From Solimonas variicoloris DSM 15731 (lineage in GTDB: Bacteria > Pseudomonadota > Gammaproteobacteria > Nevskiales > Nevskiaceae): DNA of 35,812 nucleotides. A program made the position numbers and the translations under genes. Under the pieces are notes generated by a model that searched no databases, was not told the origin of the DNA, and saw only the letters and a list, made by a program, of their open reading frames with translations. The stretch is from the NCBI RefSeq assembly GCF_000382285.1, contig NZ_KB907950.1, forward strand, positions 1 to 35,812. The letters run 5' to 3'. Shown piece by piece: positions 9,418-20,719 of this stretch (position 1 is its first letter; every line of letters starts with the position of its first letter).

Positions 9418-11841
9418 ATGATGCACGCGCGCAGGGCGGCCGGTCTGGCCGCCGGTTTGCTGTTGCTGCTGTCGGCCTGCGGCCGCAGCGATCCGTCGGC
9501 CGAGACCGGCGCCGAGGTCGACGCCGATTTCCACACGCTGAAGACGCCGCCGCTGACGCCGGGGCAGGTCGAGCTGCTGACGCTGTCGACGCTGCCCGAC
9601 GCCGTCAGCGGCGGCGACGTCCGCGTCGCGCTGCGCGGCCTGAGTGCCGGCGACACTTATACGGTGACGCGCGGCGGCACCGACATCAGCGCCGCCTTCA
9701 CGCGCGTCGGCGACGGCGAGGCGCAGGGGCTGGTCGACGGCCTCGCCGACGGCGCCAACACCATCGCCGCGACCGTCGACGGGCCGCTCGGCGTGCGCCG
9801 CGTGGTGCTGACGGTGCGCAACCACCCGCTGAGCGGGCCGATGATCTCGGGGCCGCACCAGACGCCGTTCATCTGCCGCGGCGAGGACGCCGGGCTCGGC
9901 GCGCCGCTCGACGCCGACTGCACGGTCGCCACGCAGCTGCAGTGGGTCTATCGCTCGGCGCGGACGCAGGGCTTCGAGCCGCTCGACGATCCGTACGCGG
10001 CGTACCCGGCCGACGTGATCCGCACGGTGACGCGCGACGGCCGCGACGTGCCCTTCGTCGTGCGCATCGAAAGCACGACAATCAACCGCGGCATCGCGCG
10101 CCTGGCGGTGCTCGACGATCCGGCCGCGCGCGGCGCCGACGCGCCGTTCGCCGCCGGCCAATGGAACCACGGCGTCTACTACGTGTTCGGCGAGTCCTGC
10201 GGGCCCGGCTACCAGCAGGGCGTCAGCACGCCGAACTACGTGCTCGGCGCCTTCGACCTGAGCAAGATTTCGGCCGACAACCTGCTGATCAATCTGGTCG
10301 GCATCGCCGACCGTCTCGGCAAGGGCGACCTGATCGTGCACAACACGCTCAGCGCGTTCGGCAACCACTGCAATCCGATGGTCAGCCTCGAAACGGCGAT
10401 GATGACCAAGGAGTACATCGGCGATCACTACGGCGTGGTCGCGCGCGTGGTCGGCACCAACGGCTCCGGCGCGGCGCTGCAGCAGTACAACGCCATCAAC
10501 AATGCGCCGGGCCTGCTCAGCGCGGCGATGCCGACCGCGACCTTCGCCGACATCCTCAGCACGGCGATGACGGTCGGCGACTGCGGCCTGCTCGAGCATT
10601 ACTACGCGACCACGACGCTCGACTGGTCGGTGACGCAGAAAGCCGCGGTCGACGGCCACAACCTGCTGTCCGGCACGCCGCTGAATTCGATCTGCGCGTC
10701 CTGGGTCGACGCCTTCCTGCCGCTGCTCGATCCGAAGCGCGGCTGCGACGGCGCGGTGCCCGAGGACATCCGCTATGACGCGCAGACCAATCCGCAAGGC
10801 GCGCGCTGCACGCTGCAGGACGGCAACGTCAACATCTTCGGCCGCGATCCGAAGACCGGCTTCGCGCGCCGCCCGCTCGACAACACCGGCGTGCAGTACG
10901 GCCTGCAGGCGCTGCGCGACGGCACGATCTCGGCCGCGCAGTTCCTCGACGTCAACCGCCACATCGGCGGCTTCGGCATCGACGGCGACTACATCGACGA
11001 GCGCATGCGCATGGCGCCGGAGCTGGCGCAGATCGCCTATCGCATCGGCGGCGTGATCGGTCGCGGCGCGCTGGCCGAGACGCCGGTACTCGATCATGCG
11101 CCGTACCTCGATCTGATCCCGGTCGCCAACATCCACGAATCGGTGCGGCCGTTCACGGTGCGCGCGCGCCTCGACAAATACAGCGGCCAGACGGCGACGC
11201 AGGGCATCTGGCGCGGCGTCGTCACCCAGGCCGACGGCTATCCGGTCGTCGAACAGTGGCTGGACACGCTCGAGACGATGCAGCCGCCGTACAGCGCCGA
11301 TGCCGGCGCCGCCCATGTGGCGGCGGTGACCGCCGCCAAGCCGGCGGCGGCGAACGACCACTGCGTGTTCGGCACGGTCGGCGGCCGGCTCGAACTGCCG
11401 GACGCGATCCTGCTGCCGCTGGGCCTCGCGCAGCTGCCGCTGCTGCCGAGCGTGGCGCCGCTGTACGAGCTGGTGCCCGGCTTCAGCATCGACGTGCCGC
11501 TGCGCGTCAACATTGCCGAGGATTTCGGGCTCGACGGCCGCGACGCCGGCGTCTGCGGCCTGGCGCTGCCGGTGGTGCGCACGCCGCGCATGGTCGCCGG
11601 CATGCCGATGAGCGACGACATCATCCGCTGCCAGCTCAAGGCCATCGACCCGGCCGACTACGACGGCAAGCTCGACGACGCGCAGCTCGCCGAACTGCGC
11701 GCGATCTTCCCGGACGGCGTCTGCGACTTCAGCAAGCCGGCGGCCGAGGACGTCGCGCACAGCCTGCTGTGGCCCTCGCTGGGCGGCGAGCGCCTCGAAG
11801 CGCCGCACGGCCTGCGCTGGCGCGTCGCGCGCTCGAAATGA
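9418..11841 (+). CDS. Large lipoprotein resembling DUF6351 proteins (possible alpha/beta hydrolase)
   Basis: An 807-residue exported protein. Residues 1-21 form a lipoprotein signal with arginines, a leucine run and the lipobox LSAC, giving lipid-modified Cys21. The body resembles the DUF6351 family as I remember it: a [12 protein letters not shown] stretch, [37 protein letters not shown], and then [11 protein letters not shown] at about 346-356. That last motif looks like a nucleophile elbow with Ser350. This suggests an alpha/beta-hydrolase fold, perhaps an esterase or depolymerase, but neither substrate nor activity is shown. ATG 9418 or 9421 follow a strong GGGGGAGAGG. It stands alone between metK and tkt. 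Several cysteines suggest disulfides in the periplasm. Confidence 0.8.
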   Translation: MMHARRAAGLAAGLLLLLSACGRSDPSAETGAEVDADFHTLKTPPLTPGQVELLTLSTLPDAVSGGDVRVALRGLSAGDTYTVTRGGTDISAAFTRVGDGEAQGLVDGLADGANTIAATVDGPLGVRRVVLTVRNHPLSGPMISGPHQTPFICRGEDAGLGAPLDADCTVATQLQWVYRSARTQGFEPLDDPYAAYPADVIRTVTRDGRDVPFVVRIESTTINRGIARLAVLDDPAARGADAPFAAGQWNHGVYYVFGESCGPGYQQGVSTPNYVLGAFDLSKISADNLLINLVGIADRLGKGDLIVHNTLSAFGNHCNPMVSLETAMMTKEYIGDHYGVVARVVGTNGSGAALQQYNAINNAPGLLSAAMPTATFADILSTAMTVGDCGLLEHYYATTTLDWSVTQKAAVDGHNLLSGTPLNSICASWVDAFLPLLDPKRGCDGAVPEDIRYDAQTNPQGARCTLQDGNVNIFGRDPKTGFARRPLDNTGVQYGLQALRDGTISAAQFLDVNRHIGGFGIDGDYIDERMRMAPELAQIAYRIGGVIGRGALAETPVLDHAPYLDLIPVANIHESVRPFTVRARLDKYSGQTATQGIWRGVVTQADGYPVVEQWLDTLETMQPPYSADAGAAHVAAVTAAKPAAANDHCVFGTVGGRLELPDAILLPLGLAQLPLLPSVAPLYELVPGFSIDVPLRVNIAEDFGLDGRDAGVCGLALPVVRTPRMVAGMPMSDDIIRCQLKAIDPADYDGKLDDAQLAELRAIFPDGVCDFSKPAAEDVAHSLLWPSLGGERLEAPHGLRWRVARSK

Positions 11842-11854
11842 CGGCGGGATCGGC

Positions 11855-11894
11855 GCGGCGGCCGCTGCGGCGCGGCCGCCGCTGCTGATTTCTT
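11855..11894 (+). terminator. Possible terminator after the DUF6351-like gene
   Basis: An 11-bp perfect stem (11855-11865 with 11872-11882) has a six-base loop. It is followed a few bases later by TTTCTT at 11889-11894. The T-run is short and displaced, so this may be weak. Confidence 0.45.
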
Positions 11895-11921
11895 GCCCGC
11901 GCCCGGCCAAACCCGGACAAT
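11893..11921 (+). promoter_or_regulatory. Candidate tkt promoter
   Basis: TTGCCC (11893-11898) and GACAAT (11916-11921) are separated by 17 bases. Each matches four of six consensus bases. The -10 lies 32 bases before the tkt ATG, giving a short leader. This is consensus matching only. Confidence 0.45.
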
Positions 11922-11952
11922 ACGCCCCCTTTTTGCCTGCCCCCGGTGCGTC

Positions 11953-13953
11953 ATGCCGACCCGTTTCGAACTCGCCAACGCCATTCGCGCGCTGGCGATG
12001 GATGCCGTCCAGAAAGCCAACATCGGTCACCCCGGCATGCCGATGGGCATGGCCGACATCGCCGAAGTGCTGTGGAATGACTTTCTCTCGCACAATCCGG
12101 CGAACCCGAAATGGGCCAACCGTGACCGTTTCGTCGTCTCCAACGGCCACGGCTCGATGCTGCTGTACGCGCTGCTGCACCTGAGCGGCTACGACCTGCC
12201 GCTCGAGGAGCTGAAGAACTTCCGCCAGCTCAAGAGCAAGACGCCGGGCCATCCGGAGAACTTCGTGACGCCGGGCGTCGAGACCACGACCGGCCCGCTC
12301 GGCCAGGGTCTGGCCAACGCCGTCGGCATGGCGATCGCCGAGCGCGTGCTGGCCGCGCGCTACAACCGTGACGGCCTCAACGTCGTCGACCATCACACCT
12401 ACGTGTTCGTCGGCGACGGCTGCCTGATGGAAGGCATCTCGCACGAGGCCTGCTCACTGGCCGGCACGCTGGGCCTCGGCAAGCTGATCGTGCTGTACGA
12501 CGACAACAGCATTTCGATCGACGGGCAGGTCGGCGCCTGGTTCGGCGACGACACGCCGGCGCGCTTCGAGGCCTACGGCTGGCAGGTCGTGCGCAACGTT
12601 GACGGCCACAACCCGGCGGAAGTGAAAAAGGCGCTGGAGACGGCGCGCGCCGAAACCGCCAAGCCGACGCTGATCTGCTGCAAGACCGTCATCGGCTTCG
12701 GCTCGCCGAACAAACAGGGCAAGGAGTCGTCGCACGGCTCGCCGCTGGGCGAGGCCGAAGTGGCGCTGACGCGCGAGAAGCTCGGCTGGTCGCACGCGCC
12801 GTTCGAGGTTCCGGCCGACGTCCGCGCCGGCTGGGACGCCAGGACCCGCGGTGCCGCGCGCGAGCAGGCCTGGAATGCGCTGTTCAAGGACTACGCCGCG
12901 AAGTTCCCGGCCGACGCCGCCGAGTTCGAGCGCCGCATGCGCGGCGAACTGCCAGCCGACTGGACGCAGACGATCGGCGCCGCACTCGCCGACGCCGCCC
13001 GCGCCGACAAGCCGAACGCCACGCGCAAGGCCAGCAAGGCCGTGCTCGATGCGATCGCCGCCAAGCTGCCGGAGCTGATCGGCGGCTCGGCGGACCTGTC
13101 CGAATCGAACGGCACCGACTTCAAGGGCCACGTCGCGCTGCGCCACGGCAAGCTGGCCGGCAACTACATCAACTACGGCGTCCGCGAGTTCGCGATGGCG
13201 GCGGCGATGAACGGCATGGCGCTGCACGGCGGCCTGATTCCGTTCGGCGGCACTTTCCTGGTGTTCTCGGATTACGCGCGCAACGCGATCCGCATGGCGG
13301 CGCTGATGCGCCAGCGCAGCATCTTCGTGCTGACGCACGACTCGATCGGCCTCGGCGAGGACGGCCCGACCCACCAGCCGGTCGAGCAGGTCGCCTCGCT
13401 GCGCCTGATCCCGAACGTCCACGTCTGGCGCCCGGCCGACCAGTACGAGACGGCGGTCGCCTGGCGCGCCGCGATCGAGCGCGACAACGGCCCGACCGCG
13501 CTGGCGCTGACGCGCCAGAACGTCGACGTGCAGCCGCGCAGCGAGCAGCAGCAGGCCGACGTGGCGCGCGGCGGCTACGTGCTGTGGGAGCCGAAGACGG
13601 CGCCGGAAGCGCTGATCGTCGCCACCGGCTCGGAAGTGCAGCTCGCGGTCGGCGCCGCCAAGCGCCTCGCCGAGCAGGGCCGCGCCGTGCGCGTGGTGTC
13701 GATGCCCTGCGCCGAGGTCTTCGCGCAGCAGGACGCCGCTTACCGCGACACCGTGCTGCCGCCGGAACTGCGCAAGCGCCTGGCCATCGAGGCCGGCGTC
13801 ACCAACTACTGGCGCGCCTACGTCGGGCTCGACGGCGACGTCGTCGGCCTCGACCGCTTCGGCGAATCGGCGCCGGCGGCGGCGGTCTTCAAGTACTTCG
13901 GTTTCACGGTCGAGCACGTCGTCGAGCGCGTCGAAGCGCTGCTGGCGCGCTGA
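11953..13953 (+). CDS. tkt: Transketolase
   Basis: Transketolase moves two-carbon ketol units between sugar phosphates in the pentose phosphate pathway, with thiamine diphosphate. The 666-residue protein is full length. It shows [13 protein letters not shown] at 24-36, the [13 protein letters not shown] segment, the thiamine-diphosphate motif [13 protein letters not shown], a pyrimidine-domain NYGVREFAM, and [19 protein letters not shown] with the substrate-binding histidine. ATG 11953 was chosen because [12 protein letters not shown] is the family N-terminus. There is no good Shine-Dalgarno. It is followed 168 bases later by gap on the same strand. In Pseudomonas the related order metK-tkt-epd-pgk is common, so this cluster is a familiar arrangement with changes. 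Confidence 0.97.
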   Translation: MPTRFELANAIRALAMDAVQKANIGHPGMPMGMADIAEVLWNDFLSHNPANPKWANRDRFVVSNGHGSMLLYALLHLSGYDLPLEELKNFRQLKSKTPGHPENFVTPGVETTTGPLGQGLANAVGMAIAERVLAARYNRDGLNVVDHHTYVFVGDGCLMEGISHEACSLAGTLGLGKLIVLYDDNSISIDGQVGAWFGDDTPARFEAYGWQVVRNVDGHNPAEVKKALETARAETAKPTLICCKTVIGFGSPNKQGKESSHGSPLGEAEVALTREKLGWSHAPFEVPADVRAGWDARTRGAAREQAWNALFKDYAAKFPADAAEFERRMRGELPADWTQTIGAALADAARADKPNATRKASKAVLDAIAAKLPELIGGSADLSESNGTDFKGHVALRHGKLAGNYINYGVREFAMAAAMNGMALHGGLIPFGGTFLVFSDYARNAIRMAALMRQRSIFVLTHDSIGLGEDGPTHQPVEQVASLRLIPNVHVWRPADQYETAVAWRAAIERDNGPTALALTRQNVDVQPRSEQQQADVARGGYVLWEPKTAPEALIVATGSEVQLAVGAAKRLAEQGRAVRVVSMPCAEVFAQQDAAYRDTVLPPELRKRLAIEAGVTNYWRAYVGLDGDVVGLDRFGESAPAAAVFKYFGFTVEHVVERVEALLAR

Positions 13954-14028
13954 ACCGGCTCGGCACCCGAACGGGGGAGCGCAGCGCATCGGGGCCTTCC
14001 GCACAGGAACCGGACCGCCCAGTGTTGC

Positions 14029-15123
<1,095 letters not shown>

Positions 15124-15140
15124 CGCGCTGCATCATCCGG

Positions 15141-15170
15141 AAAGCCCCGTTCATGCGGGGCTTTTCTTTT
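15141..15170 (+). terminator. Terminator between gap and pgk
   Basis: An 8-bp perfect stem AAAGCCCC / GGGGCTTT (15141-15148 with 15157-15164) is followed by TTCTTTT. It ends only 26 bases before the pgk start. Either it fully ends the gap transcript and pgk has its own promoter close by, or it attenuates read-through. Confidence 0.85.
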
Positions 15171-15196
15171 CCAGGAATCTGCAAACGGAGCAGGTC

Positions 15197-16375
15197 ATGA
15201 ATGTTCTCCGCATGTCCGATCTCGATCTCGCCGGCAAGCGCCTGCTGATCCGCCAGGACCTCAACGTGCCGGTCCACAACGGCCGCATCACTTCCGACGC
15301 GCGCCTGCGCGCGTCGCTGCCGACGCTCAAGCTCGCGCTCGACAAGGGCGCTTCGGTGCTCGTCGTCTCGCATCTCGGCCGGCCGAAAGCCGGCAAGCTC
15401 GACCCGGACGCGTCGCTGACGCTGGTCGCCGCCTGGCTGTCGGACAAGCTCGAGCGCACCGTGCCGCTGGTCTCGAACTGGATCGACGGCCTGGCGCTGG
15501 AGCCGGGCCAGATCGTGCTCGGCGAGAACACGCGCTTCCTCAAGGGCGAGAAGGAAGACGACGAGACGCTGTCGAAGAAGATGGCGGCGCTGTGCGACGT
15601 CTACGTGATGGACGCGTTCGGCACCGCGCACCGCGCCGAGGCCTCGACGCACGGCGTGGCGAAGTTCGCGCCGGTCGCCTGCGCCGGCCCGCTGCTCGCG
15701 GCCGAGCTCGACGCGCTCGGCAAGGCCATGGCGCAGCCGAAGCGGCCGCTCGCCGTCATCGTCGGCGGCAGCAAGGTGTCGACCAAGCTCGATCTGCTCA
15801 ACAACCTCGCCGACGTCGCCGACCAGCTGATCATCGGCGGTGGCATCGCCAACACCTTCCTCGCCGCCGCCGGCTTCAGCGTCGGCAAGTCGCTGTGCGA
15901 GAAGGACATGCTCGATACCGCCAAAGCGATCCGTGCCAAGATCCAGGCGCGCGGCGGCGACATCCCGCTGCCGGAGGACGTGGTCTGCGCGACCGAGTTC
16001 TCGGCCGAGGCGCACGCCGTGATCCGCAAGGTCGACGAGGTCGAAGACGACGAGATGATCCTCGACATCGGCCCGAAGACGCGCGCCAAGCTCGCCGCGC
16101 AGCTGCGCAGCGCCGGCACGATCGTCTGGAACGGCCCGGTCGGCGTGTTCGAGTACGACGCCTTCGCCGAAGGCACCAAGGCGCTCGCCGAGGCGATCGC
16201 GCAGAGCAGCGCGTTCTCGCTCGCCGGCGGCGGCGACACGCTGGCGGCGATCGACAAGTTCCACGTCGCCGACAAGATCGGCTACATCTCCACCGGCGGC
16301 GGCGCCTTCCTCGAATTCCTCGAAGGCAAGACCCTGCCGGCGGTGGCGATGCTGGAGTCGCGCGCCAAGAGCTGA
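15197..16375 (+). CDS. pgk: Phosphoglycerate kinase
   Basis: Pgk makes ATP from 1,3-bisphosphoglycerate. The 392-residue protein is full length. It has RQDLNVP at 19-25, SHLGRPK at 58-64, [38 protein letters not shown], and the nucleotide loop [12 protein letters not shown] followed by [17 protein letters not shown] 15197 has GGAG eight bases before it; the second in-frame ATG (residue 6) is less well placed. It follows gap in the usual glycolytic order but is separated from it by a terminator hairpin. Confidence 0.97.
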   Translation: MNVLRMSDLDLAGKRLLIRQDLNVPVHNGRITSDARLRASLPTLKLALDKGASVLVVSHLGRPKAGKLDPDASLTLVAAWLSDKLERTVPLVSNWIDGLALEPGQIVLGENTRFLKGEKEDDETLSKKMAALCDVYVMDAFGTAHRAEASTHGVAKFAPVACAGPLLAAELDALGKAMAQPKRPLAVIVGGSKVSTKLDLLNNLADVADQLIIGGGIANTFLAAAGFSVGKSLCEKDMLDTAKAIRAKIQARGGDIPLPEDVVCATEFSAEAHAVIRKVDEVEDDEMILDIGPKTRAKLAAQLRSAGTIVWNGPVGVFEYDAFAEGTKALAEAIAQSSAFSLAGGGDTLAAIDKFHVADKIGYISTGGGAFLEFLEGKTLPAVAMLESRAKS

Positions 16376-16404
16376 GCCGGGCCGGCCTCACCAAGGGCGT
16401 CCCA

Positions 16405-16440
16405 GGGCCGCGCGGTGTCCGCACACCGCGCGGCCCTTTT
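16405..16440 (+). terminator. Strong terminator after pgk
   Basis: A 14-bp perfect stem (16405-16418 with 16423-16436) with a CCGC loop is followed by TTTTGTTT. This is the strongest hairpin in the window and separates pgk from the molybdoenzyme gene. Confidence 0.93.
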
Positions 16441-16486
16441 GTTTCTGCCGCCTTACACTGATGCTTCCGTATTGCCGTCGCCTGCC

Positions 16487-18505
16487 ATGACCACGACCGT
16501 CGTCAAAGCTGCCTGCCCGCACGACTGCCCGGACACCTGCGCGATGCGGGTGACGGTCGAGAACGGTCGCGCGGTGAAGGTGCAGGGCGATCCGGACCAT
16601 CCGACGACGCGCGGCGCGCTGTGCACGAAGGTCTCGCGCTACACCGAGCGCACGTATCACCCGGAGCGCCTGCTGCATCCGCTGAAGCGCGTCGGCCCGA
16701 AAGGCAGCGGCCGTTTCGAGCGCGTGAGCTGGGATGAGGCGCTCGGCGACGTCGCCGCGAAGCTCGCGGCGATCGCGGCCCGAGATCCCGAAGCCATCGT
16801 GCCGTACAGCTACGCCGGCACCATGGGCCTCGTGCAGGGCGAGAGCATGGCCGCGCGCTTCTTCAACAGGCTCGGTGCCTCGCGTCTCGACCGCACGATC
16901 TGTGCGAGCGCCGGTGCCACGGCGCTGGCGCTCAGCTACGGGCGCAGCGTCGGCATGCGCGTCGAGTACTTCGCCGAGTCGAAGCTGATCCTGATCTGGG
17001 GCAGCAACAGCATCGCCTCGAACCTGCACTTCTGGAGCATCGCGCAGCAGGCCAAGCGCAGCGGCGCGAAGCTGATCTGCATCGACCCGCGCCGCACCGA
17101 GACCGCCGACAAGTGCCACCAGCACATCGCGCTGCTGCCGGGCACCGACGGCGCGTTGGCGCTCGGCCTGATGCACGAGCTGATCGTCAACGACTGGCTC
17201 GACCCCGACTACATCGAGCGCCACACCGACGGCTGGGCCGAACTGCGCGAACGCGCGCTGCAGTGGCCGCCGCAGCGCGTCGCCGAGACCTGCGGCATCG
17301 CGGCCGAAGTCGTGCGCGGTCTGGCGCGCGACTACGCGACGCTCGCGCCGGCGGCGATCCGCGTGAACTACGGCATGCAGCGCGTGCGCGGCGGCGGCAA
17401 CGCCGTGCGCCTGATCACCGCGCTGCCGTGCCTGATCGGCGCGTGGCGCGACCGCGCCGGCGGCCTGCTGCTGTCGGCCTCCGGCTGGCATCCGGTCGAC
17501 ACGATGGCGCTCGAACGTCCCGACCTACTCGGCGCGCGCACGCCGCGCACGATCAACATGAGCACGATCGGCGCCGATCTGCTGCGCGAGGCCTCGCCGG
17601 CGTTCGGTCCGAAGATCGAGGCGCTGATCGTCTACAACAGCAATCCGGTCGCGGTCGCGCCGCAGTCGCGCGAGGTCGTCGCCGGCTTTGCGCGCGAGGA
17701 TCTGTTCACCGTCGTGCTCGAACATTTCCGGACCGATACCGCCGACTACGCCGACTACCTGCTGCCGGCGACGACGCAGCTCGAGCACTTCGACGTGCAC
17801 AAGAGCTACGGCCACACCTCGGTGCTGGTCAATCATCCGGCGATCGCGCCGCTCGGCGAGGCGCGGCCGAACACCGAAATCTTCCGTGGCCTCGCCGCGC
17901 GGCTCGGCTTCGACGAGCCCTGCTTTGCCGAGAGCGACGTCGACATCGGCCGCAAGGCCTTCGGTCGCAGCGTGGACTTCGAGCGCCTCGATCGCGAAGG
18001 CTGGTTGCAGCTGCCGATCGCCGACGCGCCGTTCGCGCATGGCGGCTTCCCGACGCGCAGCGGCCGCGCGCAGCTCGGTGGCGAGTACGTTCCGAATTAC
18101 GAATCGCGCGCGTCGGCACCCGAACTCGCGGCGCGCTATCCGCTGGCGATGATCTCGCCGCCGGCGCGCCACTTCCTGAACTCCACCTTCGTCAACGTGC
18201 AGAGCCTGCGCAGCATCGAGGGCGAGCCGCTGCTCGAACTGCATCCGGACGACGCGCGGCCGCGCGGCATCGCCGACGGCGCGCGCGTGCGCGTCTGGAA
18301 CGACCGCGGCCGCTATGTCTGCACCGCGCACGTCAGCGAGCGAGCGCGGCCCGGCGTCGTCGTCGGCCTCGGCGTGTGGTGGCGCAAGCTCGGCCGCGAA
18401 GGCACCAACGTCAACGAGCTGACCAGCCAGCGCCTCACCGACCTCGGCCGCGCGCCGACGTTCTATGACTGTCTCGTCGAGGTTGCGGCGGAAGACGCTG
18501 AATAA
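16487..18505 (+). CDS. Molybdopterin (bis-MGD) oxidoreductase, DMSO reductase superfamily
   Basis: A 672-residue protein with the N-terminal [4Fe-4S] motif Cys10-x3-Cys14-x3-Cys18-x27-Cys46 and the surrounding CPHDCPDTC..GALCTK, a hallmark of the family. It also has IWGSNSIASNLH, IDPRRTETADKC, TDGALALGLMHELI, YNSNPVAVAPQ and the C-terminal MGD-binding domain ending in a GTNVNELTSQ stretch. No Tat signal is visible, so it is likely cytoplasmic. TICASAG at 137-143 lies near where the molybdenum ligand sits in relatives, but which residue binds is unclear. No electron-transfer subunit or cofactor gene is adjacent. The substrate is unknown; formate dehydrogenase-like annotation would be a guess. 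A TACACT hexamer at 16454-16459 may be its -10. Confidence 0.88.
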   Translation: MTTTVVKAACPHDCPDTCAMRVTVENGRAVKVQGDPDHPTTRGALCTKVSRYTERTYHPERLLHPLKRVGPKGSGRFERVSWDEALGDVAAKLAAIAARDPEAIVPYSYAGTMGLVQGESMAARFFNRLGASRLDRTICASAGATALALSYGRSVGMRVEYFAESKLILIWGSNSIASNLHFWSIAQQAKRSGAKLICIDPRRTETADKCHQHIALLPGTDGALALGLMHELIVNDWLDPDYIERHTDGWAELRERALQWPPQRVAETCGIAAEVVRGLARDYATLAPAAIRVNYGMQRVRGGGNAVRLITALPCLIGAWRDRAGGLLLSASGWHPVDTMALERPDLLGARTPRTINMSTIGADLLREASPAFGPKIEALIVYNSNPVAVAPQSREVVAGFAREDLFTVVLEHFRTDTADYADYLLPATTQLEHFDVHKSYGHTSVLVNHPAIAPLGEARPNTEIFRGLAARLGFDEPCFAESDVDIGRKAFGRSVDFERLDREGWLQLPIADAPFAHGGFPTRSGRAQLGGEYVPNYESRASAPELAARYPLAMISPPARHFLNSTFVNVQSLRSIEGEPLLELHPDDARPRGIADGARVRVWNDRGRYVCTAHVSERARPGVVVGLGVWWRKLGREGTNVNELTSQRLTDLGRAPTFYDCLVEVAAEDAE

Positions 18506-18730
18506 GCGACTCCGTTCGGTATCGCGCACGCGGGCGCGGCTCGGCTTGCTCACGTCCTGATGTACGCTGCGCTGCCTGCGCGCCATTCTCGCGTGACCTG
18601 CCTGCGCTCGCGCCGCTTCTTCGGCGTTTCCCCAGCGCACGTTTGCACTTTAATCGCTGTTGTCTGGCAACATCTTGACGCTCGGGCGCGCGTACACTGG
18701 CGCCCGCCACTTTCGCTACGGGAGTTCGCC

Positions 18731-19327
18731 ATGCGTCATCTGATCCGCCTGATGCTGCTGTCGTCCGTGCTGCTGCTGTCCGCCTGTGGCTACAACACGC
18801 TGCAGAGCGAGGACGAGCAGATCAAGGCCGCCTGGGCCGAGGTGCTGAACCAGTACCAGCGCCGCGCCGATCTGGTGCCCAACCTCGTCAACACCGTGAA
18901 GGGCTACGCCCAGCACGAGGAGCAGGTGCTGACCGAGGTCACCAATGCGCGCGCCAAGGTCGGGCAGGTCAACGTCAGCAACGACAGCTACAACGACGAA
19001 GGCAAGCTCAAGCAGTTTGCCGCCGCGCAGGGTGAGCTGAGCTCGGCGCTGTCGCGCCTGCTGGTGGTCTCCGAGAACTATCCGCAGCTCAAGGCCGACA
19101 CGCTGTTCCGCGATCTGCAGGCGCAGCTCGAAGGCACCGAGAACCGCATCACCGTCGCGCGCAACCGCTACATCCAGGCGGTGCAGGCCTACAACACGAC
19201 GGTGCGCTCGTTCCCGACCAATCTCACCGCCAAGGTCTTCGGCATGCAGGTCAAGCCGAGCTTCACGGTCGAGAACGAGAAGGCGATCTCGGAAGCGCCG
19301 AAAGTCGATTTCGGCGGCGGCAAGTAA
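18731..19327 (+). CDS. lemA: LemA family lipoprotein
   Basis: A 198-residue protein with a lipoprotein signal (LLLSAC, Cys at about 19) and then the LemA helical domain: AWAEVLNQYQRRADLVPNL, NTVKGYAQHEEQVLTEV, a central stretch LSRLLVVSENYPQLKAD, and ARNRYIQAVQAYN before FGMQVKPSF. LemA is an extracytoplasmic helical-bundle protein of uncertain function, often found next to TPM-domain proteins, as here. GGGAG lies about seven bases before the ATG. A TACACT hexamer at 18693-18698 could be its -10. The 225 bases before the gene hold nothing else I can name. It leads a three-gene set. Confidence 0.95.
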   Translation: MRHLIRLMLLSSVLLLSACGYNTLQSEDEQIKAAWAEVLNQYQRRADLVPNLVNTVKGYAQHEEQVLTEVTNARAKVGQVNVSNDSYNDEGKLKQFAAAQGELSSALSRLLVVSENYPQLKADTLFRDLQAQLEGTENRITVARNRYIQAVQAYNTTVRSFPTNLTAKVFGMQVKPSFTVENEKAISEAPKVDFGGGK

Positions 19328-19342
19328 GCCGGGAGCGGCGCC

Positions 19343-20173
19343 GTGCTGCTGCGCGCGTTCGTCGCGCTGACCCTGCTGCTCGGTGCGGCGCTGGCGCGCG
19401 CCGATGTGCCGGTGCCGGCGCTGGCGGCGCGCGTCACCGACCAGACCGGCACGCTCGACGCCGCGCAGCGCGCCGCGCTGGAGGCCAAGCTGGCGGGCTT
19501 CGAGCAGGTCAAGGGCAGCCAGATCGCGATCCTGATCGTGCCGAGCACCGAGCCGGAGACGATCGAGCAGTATTCGATCCGCGTCGCCGAGCAGTGGAAG
19601 CTGGGCCGCAAGGGGGTCGATGACGGCCTGCTGATCCTCGTCGCGCGCAACGACCGCACGGTCCGCATCGAGGTCGGCTACGGTCTGGAGGGCGTGGTGC
19701 CGGATGCGATCGCCCATCGCGTGATCGACGAGATCATCGTGCCGAAGTTCCGCGGCGGCGATTACTACGGCGGCCTCGATGCCGGCGTCGACCAGCTCAT
19801 CAAGGTGATCGACGGCGAGCCGCTGCCGCCGCCGCCGGAGCGCTCCGCACGCAGCGGCCAGCGCATCGAGCCGCTGATCCCGGTGCTGATCGCGGCGCTG
19901 ATCGCCGCGCAGTTCCTGCGCCGCGTGTTCGGCGCCGGGCTCGGCTCGGTGCTCGCCGGCGGCAGTGTGTTCGGCCTGGTCTGGCTGCTGTCCGGCACGC
20001 TGCTGCTCGCCGCGTTCTTCGGCTTCGTCGCCTTCATGCTGACCTTGTTCGGCGTCGCCATTCCGCTCGGCGGTGGCGGCTGGAGCTCGCGCGGTGGTGG
20101 CGGCTTCGGCGGTGGCGGCTTCGGCGGCGGTGGCGGCGGCTTCGGTGGCGGCGGCGCTTCGGGGAGGTGGTGA
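19343..20173 (+). CDS. TPM-domain (YgcG-type) membrane protein with glycine-rich tail
   Basis: A 276-residue protein. Residues 1-20 are a signal peptide ending ARA. The TPM domain (about 24-150) has RVTDQTGTLDAAQ, GSQIAILIVPST, RVAEQWKLGRKGVDDGLLILVA and RIEVGYGLEGVVPD, the classic order. One to three hydrophobic segments follow (about 170-232), then a tail of repeated GGGGFGG at 240-273. TPM proteins are linked to envelope or photosystem repair in some organisms, but the bacterial role is unknown. The GTG start at 19343 has GGGAG ahead and sits 15 bases after lemA, so they form one operon. Confidence 0.93.
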   Translation: MLLRAFVALTLLLGAALARADVPVPALAARVTDQTGTLDAAQRAALEAKLAGFEQVKGSQIAILIVPSTEPETIEQYSIRVAEQWKLGRKGVDDGLLILVARNDRTVRIEVGYGLEGVVPDAIAHRVIDEIIVPKFRGGDYYGGLDAGVDQLIKVIDGEPLPPPPERSARSGQRIEPLIPVLIAALIAAQFLRRVFGAGLGSVLAGGSVFGLVWLLSGTLLLAAFFGFVAFMLTLFGVAIPLGGGGWSSRGGGGFGGGGFGGGGGGFGGGGASGRW

Positions 20174-20174
20174 G

Positions 20175-20675
20175 ATGGACTGGGCGCGCCTCATCCGGCA
20201 TCTGACGGCAACCCCCTGGCGGCGCCGGCGCTGCTTTCCGCCGCAGGCGCTGGCGGCGATCGAGGCGGCGGTGCGCGCCTGCGAGTCGCGCCACGCCGGC
20301 GAGATCCGCTTCGCCGTCGAGACCGCGCTGCCGCTGCATCGCGTCTGGGCCGGCCTGACGCCGCGCGAGCGCGCCGCCGAGGTCTTCGCGCAGCTGCGCG
20401 TCTGGGACACCGAGCACAACAACGGCGTGCTCATCTACGTGCTGCTCGCCGACCGCGACGTCGAGATCGTCGCCGACCGCGGTGTCGGCAATGCCCGCGT
20501 GCCGGCGGCCGAATGGCAGGCCTGCTGCCAGCTGATCGAAGCGCAGTTTCACGCCGGCCGCTATGCCGAGGGCGCCTGCGCCGGCATCGCCGCCGTCGCC
20601 GAGGTGCTCGCCCGGCATCCGCCGGCACGGCGTGATGCCGGCAACGAGCTGCCCGACGCGCCGGTGCTGCTCTAG
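20175..20675 (+). CDS. Second TPM-domain protein, short form
   Basis: A 166-residue protein starting one base after the previous stop (TGA-G-ATG), with GGGGAGG just before. It carries a compact TPM-like domain: FPPQALAAIEAAVRACESRHAGEIRFAVE, ERAAEVFAQLRVWDTEHNNGVLIYVLLADRDVEIVADRGV at segments of the middle, and a C-terminal helix. No signal peptide or clear membrane segment is present, so it may act on the inner face or associate with its partner. It completes a lemA-TPM-TPM operon, a common trio. Its function is not known. The motif lists here are partial descriptions. Confidence 0.88.
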   Translation: MDWARLIRHLTATPWRRRRCFPPQALAAIEAAVRACESRHAGEIRFAVETALPLHRVWAGLTPRERAAEVFAQLRVWDTEHNNGVLIYVLLADRDVEIVADRGVGNARVPAAEWQACCQLIEAQFHAGRYAEGACAGIAAVAEVLARHPPARRDAGNELPDAPVLL

Positions 20676-20719
20676 TCTCGCGCCGCGGAGCTGCGCCGCC
20701 TTCGCGCAGGCTCTAAACT

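Noticed and set aside
7486-12444. A very long open frame (over 1600 codons) on the minus strand across metK, the DUF6351-like gene and tkt
   Set aside because: It is a shadow of real genes in GC-rich DNA. Its translation is Arg/Ala-rich without domains, and known proteins occupy the other frames.
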